The position numbers and the translations under genes were made by a program. DNA of 64,000 nucleotides from Acanthococcus lagerstroemiae (taxonomy: Eukaryota; Arthropoda; Insecta; Hemiptera; Eriococcidae), in assembly GCA_031841125.1 (NCBI GenBank), contig CM063112.1, positions 15,092,603-15,156,602 of the forward strand, in the 5' to 3' direction. This document shows positions 19,211-32,012 of the stretch, piece after piece. Position 1 is the first letter of the stretch; every line of letters starts with the position of its first letter. The notes under the pieces were generated by a model. It had not been told where the DNA came from and did no database searches. It was given only the letters and a program-made list of their open reading frames with translations.

Positions 19211-21533
19211 CCTGGAGGATCTACAGGGATCTGATATACGATATTTATCATTTTTTTACTTTTTTTTTTCTTTTTTTCATTCATTTATTGTTTTTAATTG
19301 AATTGACGTCAACACAAAAATTTGCTTATAACATTTAATTTGTCGCCACCCAGGTTACTATGGTAATTAATTTTCAGCAGTGCATTGTATATTATGGTCT
19401 TGCATTATATTTTAATTCATTTTTTACGTCGCTTCATTTATTTTTTGTCGGGCGTTCATTTTTTTATTGTTTACTGCGGAAATTGTCATTGGCCCCTTTA
19501 AATTGTCGTATTTGCATTTGTTCCTGTTGATGTATCCTTTTGTTTTGTCGGGCGATTAAATCAGACCCATTTTCTATTCCCATTCTAATGACAAACACGG
19601 CGCTTCAATGGAGCTGACCAACTACTGGAATGTCACCTTAATTCACTGATGACAAAACTGAACGATGTACTCAGTGTCACTTCTAGGTTTGTGCATCTTA
19701 GTAGGGGGCGAATTAGCCATATAATATTCCGGAAATTTCCCGGTAGGTTGGTATCGTAGGGAGTTCTGGGTCGATGTAGTGGCTTGAATCCAAAAAGGTG
19801 GATGATCATACATGGTATCAGGGGGTGGGGAATTTGGGCCTATGCAATGGTATTTTCCCGTTTGTTTTGTAAATACTAACCCGCCCCTGCGCCTTAGCAC
19901 TAAGATAATGGGGCCATCTGTGGAAACTGTCTTTTTGTACCATATTGCCCCAACATTTTCGATTCGTAAAAAAAGTGAAGATATTTTCCTAGGAAGAATT
20001 TCTGGGACACGACAATCACATATCGGCCAGATACATCGGAGTGTAAAACCAGATAACTATTCTGTTGGTGATAGAAATGTTAAATGACTCGTGCGCTATT
20101 TCTAAATTATGGTTCTCGCCGTGTTGTCACGAAATTAATTACTCGATGTACCGATTTTATTCGACGAATACTACTACAGCAGCGTTGCTGATGAATATCT
20201 CGAACAGCGAGAAAGATGAACAAAAAGGGGAAAAACTGGGAATAGTTCCGAAGTCCATTTATCGAACACGGAAAAATCGCGTCCCTCGAATGCGCGGGGT
20301 TGTTTTTAGTACACCAGAAAAGCGGAAACTTTTTCGTACCCCGCGCCGCGGTTTATCCGTAGTAGACTGTAGTTATTCGACCGACGATTTAAAGTTGTAT
20401 ACGAATTTTTAATCGAAAAAGGGTTAATTAATTTGCATATTATAAAGCGACAATCGAATTAATTCGCAACCGGGTAGTTCAAATTGAGCAGTGAGTCGAC
20501 GAGAACTACATTCGAAAAAGCTGTAAGCCTTTTCATAGATCGCGCCAATTATCTGTCAACGCATCCATCAAGTTGGTCAGTAACACTCGATGGACATGAA
20601 CTTGAGATAATATTACTACGGATACTAGATTTTTATGTTGAAAGTGTCAAAAATTCCCAAAAAATGACATATCACCAATCAACATGTCGTAAGAGGTTCT
20701 CAAAATTTGAATTTTTTCATCCTTTGAAAAATATGGACGAAGTAAGGAAAAAAGTGAACATAGTGCGTCAGACTTTGAATTAGGAGGGTCGATCAACTTG
20801 TTTTTTTATGTAAGTTTGGCCGTAATCTGAGTACTGAGATATAAAGGACGAGAGTGGTCTGGATCAAAAATATAGAATATGGAAATTGGAAATATGAACA
20901 ACTATCCCCATTTTGGGGAACTATCTCTTAGCGGGTGAATAGTTATCATATATTATACTAGTGGTACACAATCACTCATGAGTGTTCTGGCTCCGTCAAA
21001 GTGTTCAAGCATATATTCCACCCAAAGATGGGCAGATCCCGAAAAAGATGAGTCGAGTCCAATTCCGACTCTAAGCTCAGACAAGAAGCTCGATTTCGAG
21101 TTACGGTTCCAAAAAAAGTCCGGATCAACCGATTCCAATCGCAGGTATGTTTCCGAAAGAAATTCTTGTTCCCGATATTTTGACCATTTTCAATGGGAAT
21201 TCCAATTTCTAGTTTTGCTAATGAAAATTTGTAACAAGAATTTTCATTCCTGTTTTCCCGAAAAAAATGTATGATAAAAGTTCCGGTTTCCGAAATTATC
21301 AATCGAAAACACATAAAAAAACCTACAAATCAAGTGGCAGAGATTCTGAACTCTGTATTTTTTCGTCGCTTAAAACACTTTGTCACTTGATATTCAGTCC
21401 GATTTCCAGGAAAAAAATAGTTCGAAGAAAGTAATTACCGATTTCCAGATAATACTAGGCATTTCCTGAAACGCAGTTCCTAGGGGGGATTCCTATTTTC
21501 TGGATTTCCGATTGAAAATATTTTGGGAATGGA
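19211..21533. other. Unassigned; CpG-richer part about 20,080-20,480
   Basis: Two frames of about 100-115 codons (20,065-20,412 and 20,484-20,783, plus strand) show no recognisable domain and lack splice support. Bases 20,425-20,465 hold TTAATTAATTTGCATA and GAATTAATTCG, which resemble homeodomain and POU octamer sites. At this AT content such words are expected by chance. The remaining sequence is AT-rich and featureless. Confidence 0.35.
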
Positions 21534-21636
21534 AGTATATTGTGATACAAGTGCGGAAAGAAAGATTTTTTTAATGTGAAGAGTGCGAGAAATCCCACAA
21601 GTATAAAATCGTTTTCGCGCATGTATCACAAAATAC
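21534..21636. repeat. Short inverted repeat around TGTGATACA
   Basis: AGTATATTGTGATACAAGTGC at the left and GCGCATGTATCACAAAATACT at the right are imperfect inverted copies enclosing about 60 bp. This suggests a small, decayed MITE or one end of a larger element reaching about 21,950. Confidence 0.45.
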
Positions 21637-21639
21637 TTT

Positions 21640-23600
21640 TTTTGACAAATGCTCAAAGAATTTGCGATTTTTAGTACCTTTAAATCATGGTGTAGCGAAA
21701 TGAAGATGGCCCATCATATCGAAACACTGTTGCACATGTTACAACGGTAAAATAAACCTATTGGTGACGTGTTTGTGATTTACTTTCATGCTCTAACTTT
21801 ACCGAACCAGTGGGAGAAAACACAGTTTCTCGCACTCGCAGTAATTTTCCCCACACTAGTGGGAGAAGTAAATAGATTCTTGCCCGCAGTAGGAGAAGCT
21901 GGCGGCATTTACCAAGAATCAAGTTCGCGTACTACTTTTCATTTTATACTGTAATTAAATATTTTCGCATTAATATTTTATTATTCAATACATTCTAGAG
22001 GCATGTAAAATGTATTTAACTACCAAAATCGGAATCACATACTTTTTTTTTCTTGCTTCCCTATAATATTTGCGTTTTGGACTTTGGCTTGCTTGCTTTT
22101 GTCAAGAAGGATCACAGATAAGAAAGAGTGTTGAATATTTAGAGGACCCCCCCCCCCGCAAAAATTGTTATCTAAAGGATAAAAATGATACCTAAAACAT
22201 TTTGAAAAAAATTGAGAGCTGTCGCAAGGGCCCTCAAGTATTTAATGAGCAAAGTTGTGCCACATAAAACTTCGCAAAAGTAAAAAAAAAAAATCATTTA
22301 AAATGTTCTGGTAGCCAAGGCGAGCAGATATGGACCATTTTCTTCACCTTTTCATGGATTTTCCTGAAACGCATAAGTATTATTTTGCTAAATTTATTCG
22401 AGAAAGTAGTAAGAAAGTGGTCCATTTTCTCCCTTATTAAGGAAATGAGTACTCTCTATCCTCGATTCCACGGTTATGACGTAAAAACACAAACTCGTAA
22501 ACCTCGCAAACCCTCTCTGTGTCTGATGTCTGTATTATATGGTGTTCTGACCCTGGCCCCAAGTACAACAGTATTTAACTTATAGTCAAACTGATCTGAA
22601 AATTGAGTTGAGCGAGCCCAGAAATTCAACGAGGACGTATTGCGTTTTTCACTTTTTACCGACTTTTCGGAGAAAAGGGAGGTATTACACTCGTCACAGT
22701 TGTCAAGATGGGGGGGGGGAATGTTTTTTTACGTTTCAGAATGTGTAGATTACAACTGTAATAGTGGCTGCATTTTTTGTTTTTCTTCCCGCTCCTTGTC
22801 CTCCTCTGATTCCACTGTTGAAAAAATAGAGTAGAAATAATATGATACTGAGCGATCTTGAAACTCCAATAATTGAGTGCTTGAATGCAAAAAGGACGTA
22901 TTGGTGGGTTCGTCATTTTTGATAATTTTGATAAAATGAAATCTATTATCTTTTCGTCCAAACTGCATATCTGTATCTGTAAAATCCCTTATGATTTCCC
23001 CCCTCCCCATAATCAGTAATAACAAGTGATTTCCGCTGATCTTGATAACATGATAGAAGCATTTTGATTTTTCTTGTTGAAGGTGGTCTCGCGGTGGAAG
23101 CTCGAGAGATTATTCGAATTAATATGTAATTTTTCGTTTTACTAATGAGTTTTAAAAAATAAAACAAGAACGTCAAACATGTCTGCTTTGGAAAAGAGTT
23201 CACGCACTAGTTCTTCATCTTTGAGCGGTACGGGGAGCTGACTTTTTCTGAGGCTGTATAAAGGAGCATGAATCTCGGATAGTAATTTATTTTCTCAAAT
23301 TCTTGATTGAATGTTCGTAATCTGTGAAATACTTGCAATATTCTGAAAAATATGAGAAAATTTTGTAAATGATTTCAAAATCTGCTGGAGCGTACAAATT
23401 TGATTTCTCTTACCTGAGAAAATGTCCTTTCATGTGCCTGGATATTTTCTCCAAGGGAACTTGAAAACGGACCTTGATTAGATGAAAGATAGCTATCGGT
23501 AAGCGGAGCGAATAAAAAACTTTTGAAAGTAAGGGAAAAAGTAGTCCAAAAGCTTACTCGCGAACGGAGCGAGCAACATATCGCTACCACTCAGCAAAAA
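21640..23600. other. Unassigned DNA with C and G homopolymers
   Basis: Contains an 11-C run (22,147-22,157) and a 10-G run (22,710-22,719). Short frames on both strands show no known domain. A minus-strand CATTTTCTCAG/GTAAGAG junction at 23,414/23,413 is described as a finding. Confidence 0.35.
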
Positions 23601-23816
23601 CCTGGTATGTCCACAAGAGATGTTTTTGGAATGCAAAAATTCTGAGGTTTAGGAAGGGAAGTGGAGAAGCTGAAAAGATTTGATAACGAACTCGCATGCC
23701 TTGTACAATTCTCGGTTTGCCATTTCTGCCACCAAATAGCGCTCATAGCTTCTCTGCTTCCTTTCGTAAACCTTATAATTTTTGCATTCCAAAAACATCT
23801 TTGCGAACACACTAGG
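23601..23816. mobile_element. MITE with about 45-bp TIRs
   Basis: The left end begins CCTGGTATGTCC and contains GATGTTTTTGGAATGCAAAA. The right end is its inverted counterpart, ending CACACTAGG. Identity over the inner 30 bp is nearly complete. A SINE starts directly after the right end. No unambiguous target duplication. Confidence 0.7.
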
Positions 23817-24036
23817 TGGGGTCTGATTGGCCGAGTGGATAGCGCGTTGGTCTCGGAATTCGGAGATCCCGGGTTCGAGCCCCCGTAGCGATTCGCCAGA
23901 TTTCAATCTAGGCCGGTTTTTCGGCCAGAAGGGAAGAGGGCTAAGACAACCATAACAGCCCCCCAACGTCTCTGAAGTAATGCTCGAAAAGGCGGATTCC
24001 AGGGCTCGGGTTGAGACCAAATTATAAAAAGAGGTT
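23817..24036 (+). mobile_element. tRNA-derived SINE (type A), second copy
   Basis: It matches the SINE at 5271-5477 throughout. The A box is TTGGCCGAGTGGATAGCGCG near 23,828 and the B box is GGGTTCGAGCC near 23,871. The shared body words are GAGGGCTAAGAC, GTCTCTGAAGTAATGCTCGA and GGCTCGGGTTGAGA. An extra ~17 bp (CCGGTTTTTCGGCC, a small hairpin) is present in this copy after the tRNA part. The 3' end is taken at AAAAAGAGG. No clear flanking duplication. Confidence 0.8.
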
Positions 24037-26735
24037 TTCGCTGACTGGTAGCGACATATTGGAGCGTAGGGGACAAACTAGCCTGAAAATAGGTCCTCAT
24101 TGTGTCTTATTTTGTGCTGAGCCCAAAATATTCAGTGGAGAGTGGGACAAAGATCTAACTGGCCTCCTGCCTGAGTCCATGGCTGGAAAACTTATATCAA
24201 GTAAAACGTAAATTGGTGGGAAAATTTAAATTCTTCCTCCTTTCGCTGCACTGTGGATCTAGAAATGGCTCCCAGTGAGTAAAATTGAGTTCATCAAGAA
24301 ACAAAAGACTGTAGGGCAGCTATAGCCGAGCTTAAAAAACCGATCTTGTGAGTATTGATTGTTAATTTGTAATGAATTATAATGATTACCTTCTTGTACC
24401 CAGCTTCAACTCAAATTTCGTATTGCACTTATAAAAAGAAATACAAATTCGGGAAACTTCTGCTATTAGTTTTACTGTTTATCGTAGTAATGAAAAAGAA
24501 AATTGGAAAACCTCAGAAACAAGTGTTCCAGTTTTGTTCAAAATTGAAAGAGTTCATTTCCTACTGCCCCTTTACCACTCGTAAAAATTTCAAATCAGTT
24601 CGATAATTTGATTTTTTATGACATATTTATCATGCTAATAAGATTGATGCTGACAAATCTGAAGAACTAGTGAACCAGTCTTAGTCAAAATTAGAAGAGT
24701 TTCTCCCAAAATAACTTTCAATCTCTTATTATTAATTTTAATCTTTTCCGTTTATTCAGGTTCCTCGAGAAGTACTAAACCGATTTTACTCAAAATCAAT
24801 AGGTTTCTTCTTCTTGCAATTCGTTATCGCTCGTATGAATTTCAAAGTTATTCATCTATTCATTTTTAACTTATCGAGTACACGAAAAAGGACATAGTAC
24901 GTATACATATGTATACATATATGTATGAGATGTTTCACTTTTGGTTGGCCAGTTAGGAGGATGTTTTAGTACTCGTTTAGAATATTAAAAAAGTGTATGT
25001 ACTTACGAGGCATACTCTTAAAATTAAAATGGCTGCAAGGCTCTTATGTTGAAAGATTGAGAATTTGATCGCAAATTTTTATTCAGAACATTTTCCAACA
25101 TCAGCAATGGATAATAACATGTGCGGCAATTTCAGTGGTGCTCGTGGGCTCTAACACTCGACGAGAGTTCTCGAGTAGCGCATGGGAAAATCACAAGGGT
25201 GAATGGGGAGGGTAGAAGTACCCCAAAAGACTCTGAGAGAAGAAGAGAGAATCGAACCAAGTCGAGCACCACATGAAAAAAATAAAAGTTTCCGCCATAA
25301 TGAAGTGAACACGTATCAAAACTTAACATAACTAGTAATTACGAGTACCTATCCTAAGTATTAAAATGACTACACGAGTATAAAAATTTTAGTTATAAAA
25401 TTCGAGTGAAAATTTCAGTCTCATAAATTTAGATTTTGATGGCGTCTTCATGATTGAATGTTGGCAACAAATAGCGTTAACATTTTTTTTGCGCTGCAAA
25501 GTGCTGTCCGGTGTTACTTTTGGAAAAATACAGTAAAGCAGTTTTCATCGGCCAAATTCGATTTAAAAATTTGAGCGAAATTTTGATAAAATTTTAAAGC
25601 TTAATATAAAATTTCATTAAGCAAAATGTATTTCGTGCGTTGACTATGAATAATATATTATTGAAAATGAAACAGAAGCGTTGGTGTTCTCCGTTGCCTG
25701 TCATCAGTTTTGATAGAGCTGAGAACGTCTAGAATTATATGATTAAAATTTTATCTCAAATTTTATGACTCAAGTTTTCAAACTCGTGTAGCTCCATCAA
25801 TATTGAGGATAAGTAATAACTAGTTGTGCACGTTTATGTTGCATTTTCGCTGTACAATCCATCCGTTGCATTCCTTGGAAAACTTTCCGAATATAAATTT
25901 ACGATAAATTCTTAGGGAAAATTCTGTTTTCCAACTTTATATTCTTGCAGCCTTTTCAGTTCTGAGAATATGCCTCACGGGTTCGTAGAATTTTTCGTTT
26001 CTCAACTAGTATTACGGGATTCTTCCCTATTCTTCCTGTTGAATTTTTTTTTTTTTTAAACATCTGAAGCTGGAACTGAGATAACTAAACCAGGCTTTAG
26101 ATCCTGTTTAATTTCATATTTATTAAACATTATGATTACGATCTACTATCGTCGATTTTGGCCTCAAAATATCAACGTTTTACATTTGAAGTGGCAATTT
26201 TTACAATTTTGTCGTCTCGACATCACAAGTTATTTTTCTGCACAATGTTGGAAAATTTGTGCTTACTGAAATTCGAAGTCATTTTTCGAGCCCCGATATG
26301 GCGAAGAGAAGGATTTTGTAATTGATTTACGGATTTAAATTTAATTTCACGTAGGTATGTTTTCTAATGATGTACATCAAGACAACTTGAGATGCCACGA
26401 TGAAAAACAGTGAGCTACGTCATTTTTTAGAATTTGGTTTCAGAAGTCCGAATCGAAACCGAGTGAAAAGTGCAACGCAAAGCTCCTAAGCAACCGTTAT
26501 TCTAGATTTTTAGGCAAGCATAGAGGTTACCGTATCTTCAAAATAAGTCATTTTGCCTGTATGGACCCTTAAGAGTTATTTTCTGACCCACTGTAGGGCT
26601 AAAGCGAAAACAATTTTGATTTTTTCTACGGTTTTGTATTTTTAATGAAAACGAATGTCCCTGTTTTTTTCGGGAATCAAGTTCAATTAATTCCATACGC
26701 TCATTTCTCTCGTAGAAATGCCAACTCGTGTTATC
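24037..26735. other. Unassigned AT-rich DNA
   Basis: Nothing beyond short frames and low-complexity words. A GTATACATATGTATACATAT microsatellite-like stretch lies near 24,900-24,925. TTTATTCAG near 24,760 is acceptor-like, but its downstream frame closes within seven codons. Confidence 0.4.
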
Positions 26736-27080
26736 CAGTAAGGCGCCCAGTTCTGGAAAAGTCAGGGATTTTGAGAAATATTTCTGAAAAAAGCATAATG
26801 TGTATAAGAGTTTCCTGTACTTTCATGTGTTGTCCTTTGAAAAGGTTGAAGCTGAAATGAAGCGAACTGATTCAGGTTTTTCATGTTTGATTCTTGTATC
26901 TTAATTTTATTTTCAAGTTTTTATTCTTCGTAATAAAGTTGCAAAACTAGGAATATTGCGCACATCTTTTTGCACGCCCTGCAATTACATTTAGCTACCT
27001 TTCGGATCACTCTGAATCGTGCCTGGGAAAGTTAGGAAAAAGTCAGGGAATTTCAGTTTAGAAAGAAGCTGGGCACCCTG
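26736..27080. mobile_element. Decayed MITE of the CAGGGT/AAGTCAGGGA group
   Basis: The right end CTGGGCACCCTG is clear. The left counterpart CAGTAAGGCGCCCAG has diverged. GAAAAGTCAGGGATTTTGA just inside the left end and AAAAGTCAGGGAATTTC inside the right end are inverted-context versions of the subterminal repeats in the elements at 1019-1416 and 5577-5949. No duplication could be recognised. Confidence 0.55.
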
Positions 27081-28009
27081 TCAAACTGCCACTTGCCTAT
27101 CATTCGAGAGCGAGGAGGGGGCGTACGAATATTCGGAGTCGGCATTTTTCGATAAATTCGAACCATCTGTTGGGAAAATAAAAAAATCGACCTTTTTCCC
27201 GATTGGGTGAAAAAGCTTCATAATTATCAATGCGGCATTTTTTCGTAAGTTTTCGTTTTGATTCAACTATTAGTCGGCATTCTCGACATCATTCGGTAAA
27301 ATGCAAAAATCGTTGAGTTTTTTTGCAATTAATTTTTTGCCGTTTAAACTCCTCCCTTCTCAACGACAGGGCTCACTACGCTCCTACAACCATACAGACC
27401 TACATTACACAATTCGATAACAATTACTAATGAGTTACTCTGCTTGTTATTTTTAACAGTCGTATTCAATTTATCCCAAACTCCTGTTTCTTTCGTAAAA
27501 TTGTAGATTAGGAACTGAATTTTAGAAAGAACAGTTGGTATCGTAGATGTTTTTGCGGAATATTTCACAGCCTCTTCAACTGGCTTTCTAAATTTGTTAA
27601 GTGGAGTCGAGTCCTTTGAAATTGGATTTTCGATTCATTTTCTCATACATTTTATATATGAAACGGTTTATTTCAGTTTTAAGAAAATCTTATTTTCGCC
27701 TATCCATGGAAATCGGTTTTCGCTCAATCTAAAATATCTTACTTTTGTCTATCCATGGAAATCGAGTTTCGCTCAAGTATACCCATGGCTGGAAGAAAAA
27801 TTAATTTCCATGGAAATGTCAACTACTGAACTTAATTGTCACCATTGAATAGCTAAATCATATGGACTGGCTTTGTATCGGTGGGGGGGGGGCGTGTTAC
27901 GTTACAGTTTTCGCTCAGGTGCATCTCACAACTGTCGCTGTTGTGAATAAAAGATGAAATAAAATCAGGAGATATTCAAAAATAGAGGCATATAGCCCAA
28001 GATTGGTCG
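27081..28009. other. Unassigned; contains a short tandem duplication
   Basis: About 27,683-27,780 a 49-bp unit containing CTATCCATGGAAATCG and TTTCGCTCAA is present twice. A third partial CCATGG word follows. A 10-G run lies at 27,883-27,892. No gene was recognised. Confidence 0.45.
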
Positions 28010-28240
28010 TTAATGAAGCGAAAAAGAAGAAGAAGTAGACCACCGACAAGGTGGAAGGATGAGTTGACAAAAGAATTTAGGATGTTATGAGGCAGGGTGA
28101 GAAGGCATAGGGATGGTGAAAGAGGATGATGGACGCCCATGCTCGGAGCCAGGTGCATTGGACGACATGACGCCCCCCCCCAATTCAACTGGGATCGTTT
28201 GAATAAAAGACTGTAAATAAAAATAAATTAAATAAAGTAG
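28010..28240 (+). pseudogene. RTE-type LINE 3' end fragment
   Basis: The plus strand encodes GRPPTRWKDELTKEF followed by a stop and RTE-like C-terminal remnants (WTPMLGARCIG after frameshift). This is the GRPxTRW block that ends RTE polyproteins. It is followed by a short 3' untranslated part with a 9-C run (28,173-28,181) and an AATAAATTAAATAAA tail. Only about 80 codons remain. Confidence 0.7.
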
Positions 28241-29838
28241 ACAAGAAAAATATTAAATTCTGAAGAACAACTCAAAATAAAGTGGGCAATACTATCACTC
28301 TCGGAAATGATATCCCATAATGTTTCTCTAAAATAATAGTGTAAATAAGTGAGGATATGGTAATTTATCATCCCCCTCCGAAATGTCTACTTTTCCATTT
28401 TTTCAACTTCTGAGTAAAATTCAAAAAAGTCCTCAGTGCGTACTGTTGCCTAAAATTGCGTGGTAATTGGTGAAATGTTTTCACAGCAAAATGAAGATAA
28501 TGACCCATATGTTTGTTTTACCTCACGTATTGCTGTAAGAGTTCCTGAACGGCTTCAAGTTTGAAGAAATCAGGTTCTGTCTGTGATCAAATACTTTCCG
28601 AATATTTTCAGGACTGTAGATCGCTATAGATGCAGTTTATAACAAAGAGCATTTGTGTACCTAAGTATAAAATATGCCATTTTACCATTAATAGAACAGC
28701 TCCATTGACCTTTTTAAATATTCGTGACCAAAACATCTAAATGGTTTGTGAAAAGTGTTTGTTTGTCTCTTTGTTCCAGTTTGGTGGGTGAACCGTAGGA
28801 CCTGGAAGGTTTGTACTTTCTAGATGTGCTCGTATGAACTTTGGAAAAGTTTCAGGCTAAAAAAAATTTCGGTACCCTTATTAGAGAGGAAGCCACAAAT
28901 TTTTTCCCCTTTAGACCCCACTTTTTTTTCAACTAGACCTTTCCGGTGTATTTAAATTGAACTTCTTCACATTATGTTGAAATTTAGTGCCTGTAACTGT
29001 TTCCTTTCAGACATTATTAGTGGGTTGAAAATCTGAAATTTTCAGAATGAACTGAAAATACTCATTATTATATTTACATCTAATTTATAGTGATCATCTG
29101 ATCATAATATATTTGGATATTGTTTCGTACTAATTTATGTACCATATGGCCCATTTTCAGTCCCATATCTCTAAAATTTCAGTTTTTGGGTTTTGCACTC
29201 ATTTATGTACCACATGGCCCATTTTCAGTCCCATGTCTCTAAAATTTTCATTTTTGGAAACTATAATGGGCGTTTCTTCTAATATGATATAATTGAATTT
29301 TTGAAAACACCAACATATTCGGCCAAATAACACAAATACGAAGCTATGCACGCTACATCGCCACCTACACACTAACACATGCATGTATAGAACAGAAATC
29401 AGTTGTTATTGTTTGAATGTACTAAAAATGTGTCGTGTGTTTCATATATCAAATTATGAAATAATTTAAAGCTACAAATATTGTCCACTGTCATAAGTAC
29501 ACATACATTATTACCAATCAAACTTCCAATTTGGTGCACAAGTCGAAGGTTGGTGTCGAGATGTATGTTTAGTAAGATCGAATTGCGAACTAGATTTAGC
29601 GAAAATATGTATCAACAGAATTCGAATATGTAGCCACTGTCTAGCCAGTGATTATATATCTATAAGGTAATAAAACGACGGCAAAAGAAGAGCAAGAAAA
29701 AAAGTGAGAACACAATGGGTAACCAACAAATATGCTCTTGCGGATTTGTTATTTTTTTTTAAATCATGAAAGTCTTTTCCCCTCTGTTCAAGTAATGTAG
29801 ATTAGTGGCGAAAGATTTGTATAACGTGTACTGCATAC
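28241..29838. other. Unassigned; 68-bp tandem duplication at 29,133-29,257
   Basis: ATTTATGTACCATATGGCCC starting at 29,133 recurs at 29,201 with four or five changes over 57 bp, a recent two-unit duplication with an 11-bp spacer. Otherwise AT-rich DNA with no recognisable gene. Confidence 0.5.
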
Positions 29839-29844
29839 ATTCAC

Positions 29845-30031
29845 CAGGCGCGGATTCACGGGGGGGGGGGACCCCCACCGAAAAAAATAGGAAAAATCTG
29901 TGTAAGGAAGGAGGGAAAATTTGTAGGGGTGTCTGTGGGGGGGCTGCAGGGGAGGGGCAGCAAAAAAATTTCCACACGCTTTTCCTGCTGCCATTTTCCT
30001 CCCCAAAATGGTCGTCTGGATCCGCGCCGGG
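29845..30031. mobile_element. hAT-like MITE with CAGGCGCGGAT ends
   Basis: Left end CAGGCGCGGATTC and right end GGATCCGCGCCGG are inverted. ATTCAC occurs on both sides (29,839-29,844 and 30,032-30,037). Only six of the expected eight duplicated bases match. An 11-G run lies just inside the left end and the interior is G-rich on the plus strand. Confidence 0.75.
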
Positions 30032-30297
30032 ATTCACACTCACACATGATACAGTTTCGCAAATCTGCACATTTTTAAACATACCTGTCTAAAATAACGT
30101 GTAGCCGGTCCCAAGTATGGAAACCAAATCTGAGGGAAATTGTGCACCAAATAATTAGTTTGAGTTTTACGGGTACTGCGATACAGAGCTAGATACCACA
30201 AAAATTTATGTCATAAACTCAAAATTGTATTGTCTGACATAAGGTCGGTTTTCTCATTCCACATCACATAACTTAGTGTTTCAACATTTTTTTTTGT

Positions 30298-30690
30298 TCT
30301 AACTGACGTCAGGGAACGAAAAGGACAACTGAAAGTATGCTGGTACGAAACCATGTAAGATGGCTTGGCCACACGTTTAGAGTGGATGAGACGCACCTCC
30401 GCAAACAAATCCTATATGAGGAGCTAACCAATGGACAGAGGCTACTGGATGGGCAGCTAAACAGATACAATGATGAGAATGTAGGAGTCCAAGATACGTG
30501 GGAATCAACGTGCCAGGATAGAACATCATGGAGGAGTATTGTGCCCAGCAACAAAGGAATATTCCCTTCACGGATGAAAGAACCGGAATACTTTGAGTGT
30601 CCTAAATGCCATCGGTTAATCAAGTCACGAATTGGATTTTGGAGCCATCGGCTGGCCCACGTTCGGCGACAACAGAGGCTTGTGAATTGA
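30298..30690 (+). pseudogene. LINE polyprotein C-terminus with a C2H2 finger, fragment 1
   Basis: The open frame reads VRWLGHTFRVDETHLRKQIL, then an NGQRLLDGQLNRYND-like block, and ends with CPKCHRLIKSRIGFWSHRLA followed by His. This order (RWLGH, LYGEL-like, SWRS, then a terminal C2H2 finger with RIGxxSH) is characteristic of the C-terminal tail of many invertebrate non-LTR retrotransposon polyproteins. The frame is intact over about 117 codons but lacks the reverse transcriptase, so it is a 5'-truncated copy. It is not a host zinc-finger gene. The clade was not assigned. Confidence 0.8.
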
Positions 30691-30769
30691 AGAATTTTAT
30701 CTTCGGCCAAGAAGAACCCCTGACACGACGACCTAGCAGGAGACAGGTTGGCACCCTGTTCAAGTTTCA

Positions 30770-32012
30770 ACTCAAATTTTTTACATATTAGTCCGCATTT
30801 TTGCTTCCCGCATACAAAAATAGCTTTCGCAATGCGTCGTTCAGCTGATAGTTAGGCCCGAGACATATCTCGATTATTTACGTGCGCGTATTTTCGTAAC
30901 GTATAGCTTCCGTTCCATTTTGTGTACCCATCTCTCCTTCCCTGTGTCTCGGCCTGCCTGTCACATTTCGTGTGTTTCGCGAAGACAGCTCTTAAAAATA
31001 TAGATTTCCTAGATTTGTCGACGCCGTTGTCGTTCGCGAGTATACTTTCCACCGAGCATTTGCGACAGGACCTTAGTCGAATTGGCGAGTGCGAGGCGAC
31101 ACGACAGAACTGCCGGTGGGGGGGGGGGGGTGAAGGGGATTCTCCCCGGATCCGAACTTTCTTGGAGCTGGATTTTCAACCGTCTAATTTTCGTGAACAT
31201 AGTCTGATGTTTCATTGGAGGGATGAGGGGGAGGAGTCAGTTTTTGAGCGCCAAGTCGTGATTTACGAGGCAGGACCGAAAAAAAATCGCCCTTTTTTGG
31301 TTTTTTTCCCGGGCCCGGATTTTCTCTCGGCGGCCCTGACAACTCGACTGGAGAATATCAGCTAACGTGTGTGCGTCAGTGGCATGTGCTGCGACGGAAC
31401 ACACGAATTTCCGCGGGGTCGTTAATTAAACACCGCCGACCCAATTGCATACTAATGCCCCTTCTCGACATCGCACAGATTAAAAATAAATCATCGGAGC
31501 GAAAAGAAAAACGAAATTCTTTAATAACGGTGATTTACGAGGTTAAAATACGGCCATTACCGTTAATGTAAGGCCTCACTCGGAGTCGCGTCCGTTCTGT
31601 ATTATTTGTTTAATGGTACGTCGAGTCACGATTTTCGATGAATCTAAAAATTATATCGTACAGCCATTCGGTGCCTCGATTCTCGCCTTCGCTTGCTGGA
31701 GAGGTTAAACGAGAAAATTATTCGCCAATTCGGTGTACAGCGAAACGAATTTTTTTTTAAATAAATTTTTCGATAATCCGCTCGCGCGCCGGATTCGTTA
31801 ATGCGGTCGCGGGGAATACAAATTAGCGATTTCAAACGACAACAATTTTCGCGAGATTGAACAGCGCGCATCAAATTCGGAGGAACCGACTGGTTACATT
31901 CGAATCGTAAAAAAAGGTTCGATCTTGTCGCCAAAATGGCTGATTTTGGAGAACTGCAACCGATGTCGAATTGAACGAGCTTCTCTGATAGTCGCATTAA
32001 CCAGGAGGGAGG
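30770..32012. other. CpG-richer island with no recognised gene
   Basis: The sequence from about 30,790 to 31,990 is richer in CpG than its surroundings. It contains a 13-G run (31,118-31,130) and clustered TAATTA words (GTTAATTAAAC near 31,421, AATTGCATACTAATG near 31,443). Frames up to 147 codons give no domain. Conserved regulatory DNA is one possibility; the window alone cannot show it. Confidence 0.35.

Noticed and set aside
20425..20470. Cluster of homeodomain and octamer-like motifs as an enhancer
   Set aside because: ATTTGCAT and TAATTA words are expected several times by chance at this AT content; without conservation data no regulatory call is made.
20484..20783. 99-codon plus-strand frame with a plausible-looking composition
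   Set aside because: No domain recognised, no acceptor or donor at the borders and no related frame elsewhere in the window.
30309..30770. 153-codon minus-strand frame
   Set aside because: It is the antisense shadow of the plus-strand LINE C-terminus with its recognisable zinc finger.
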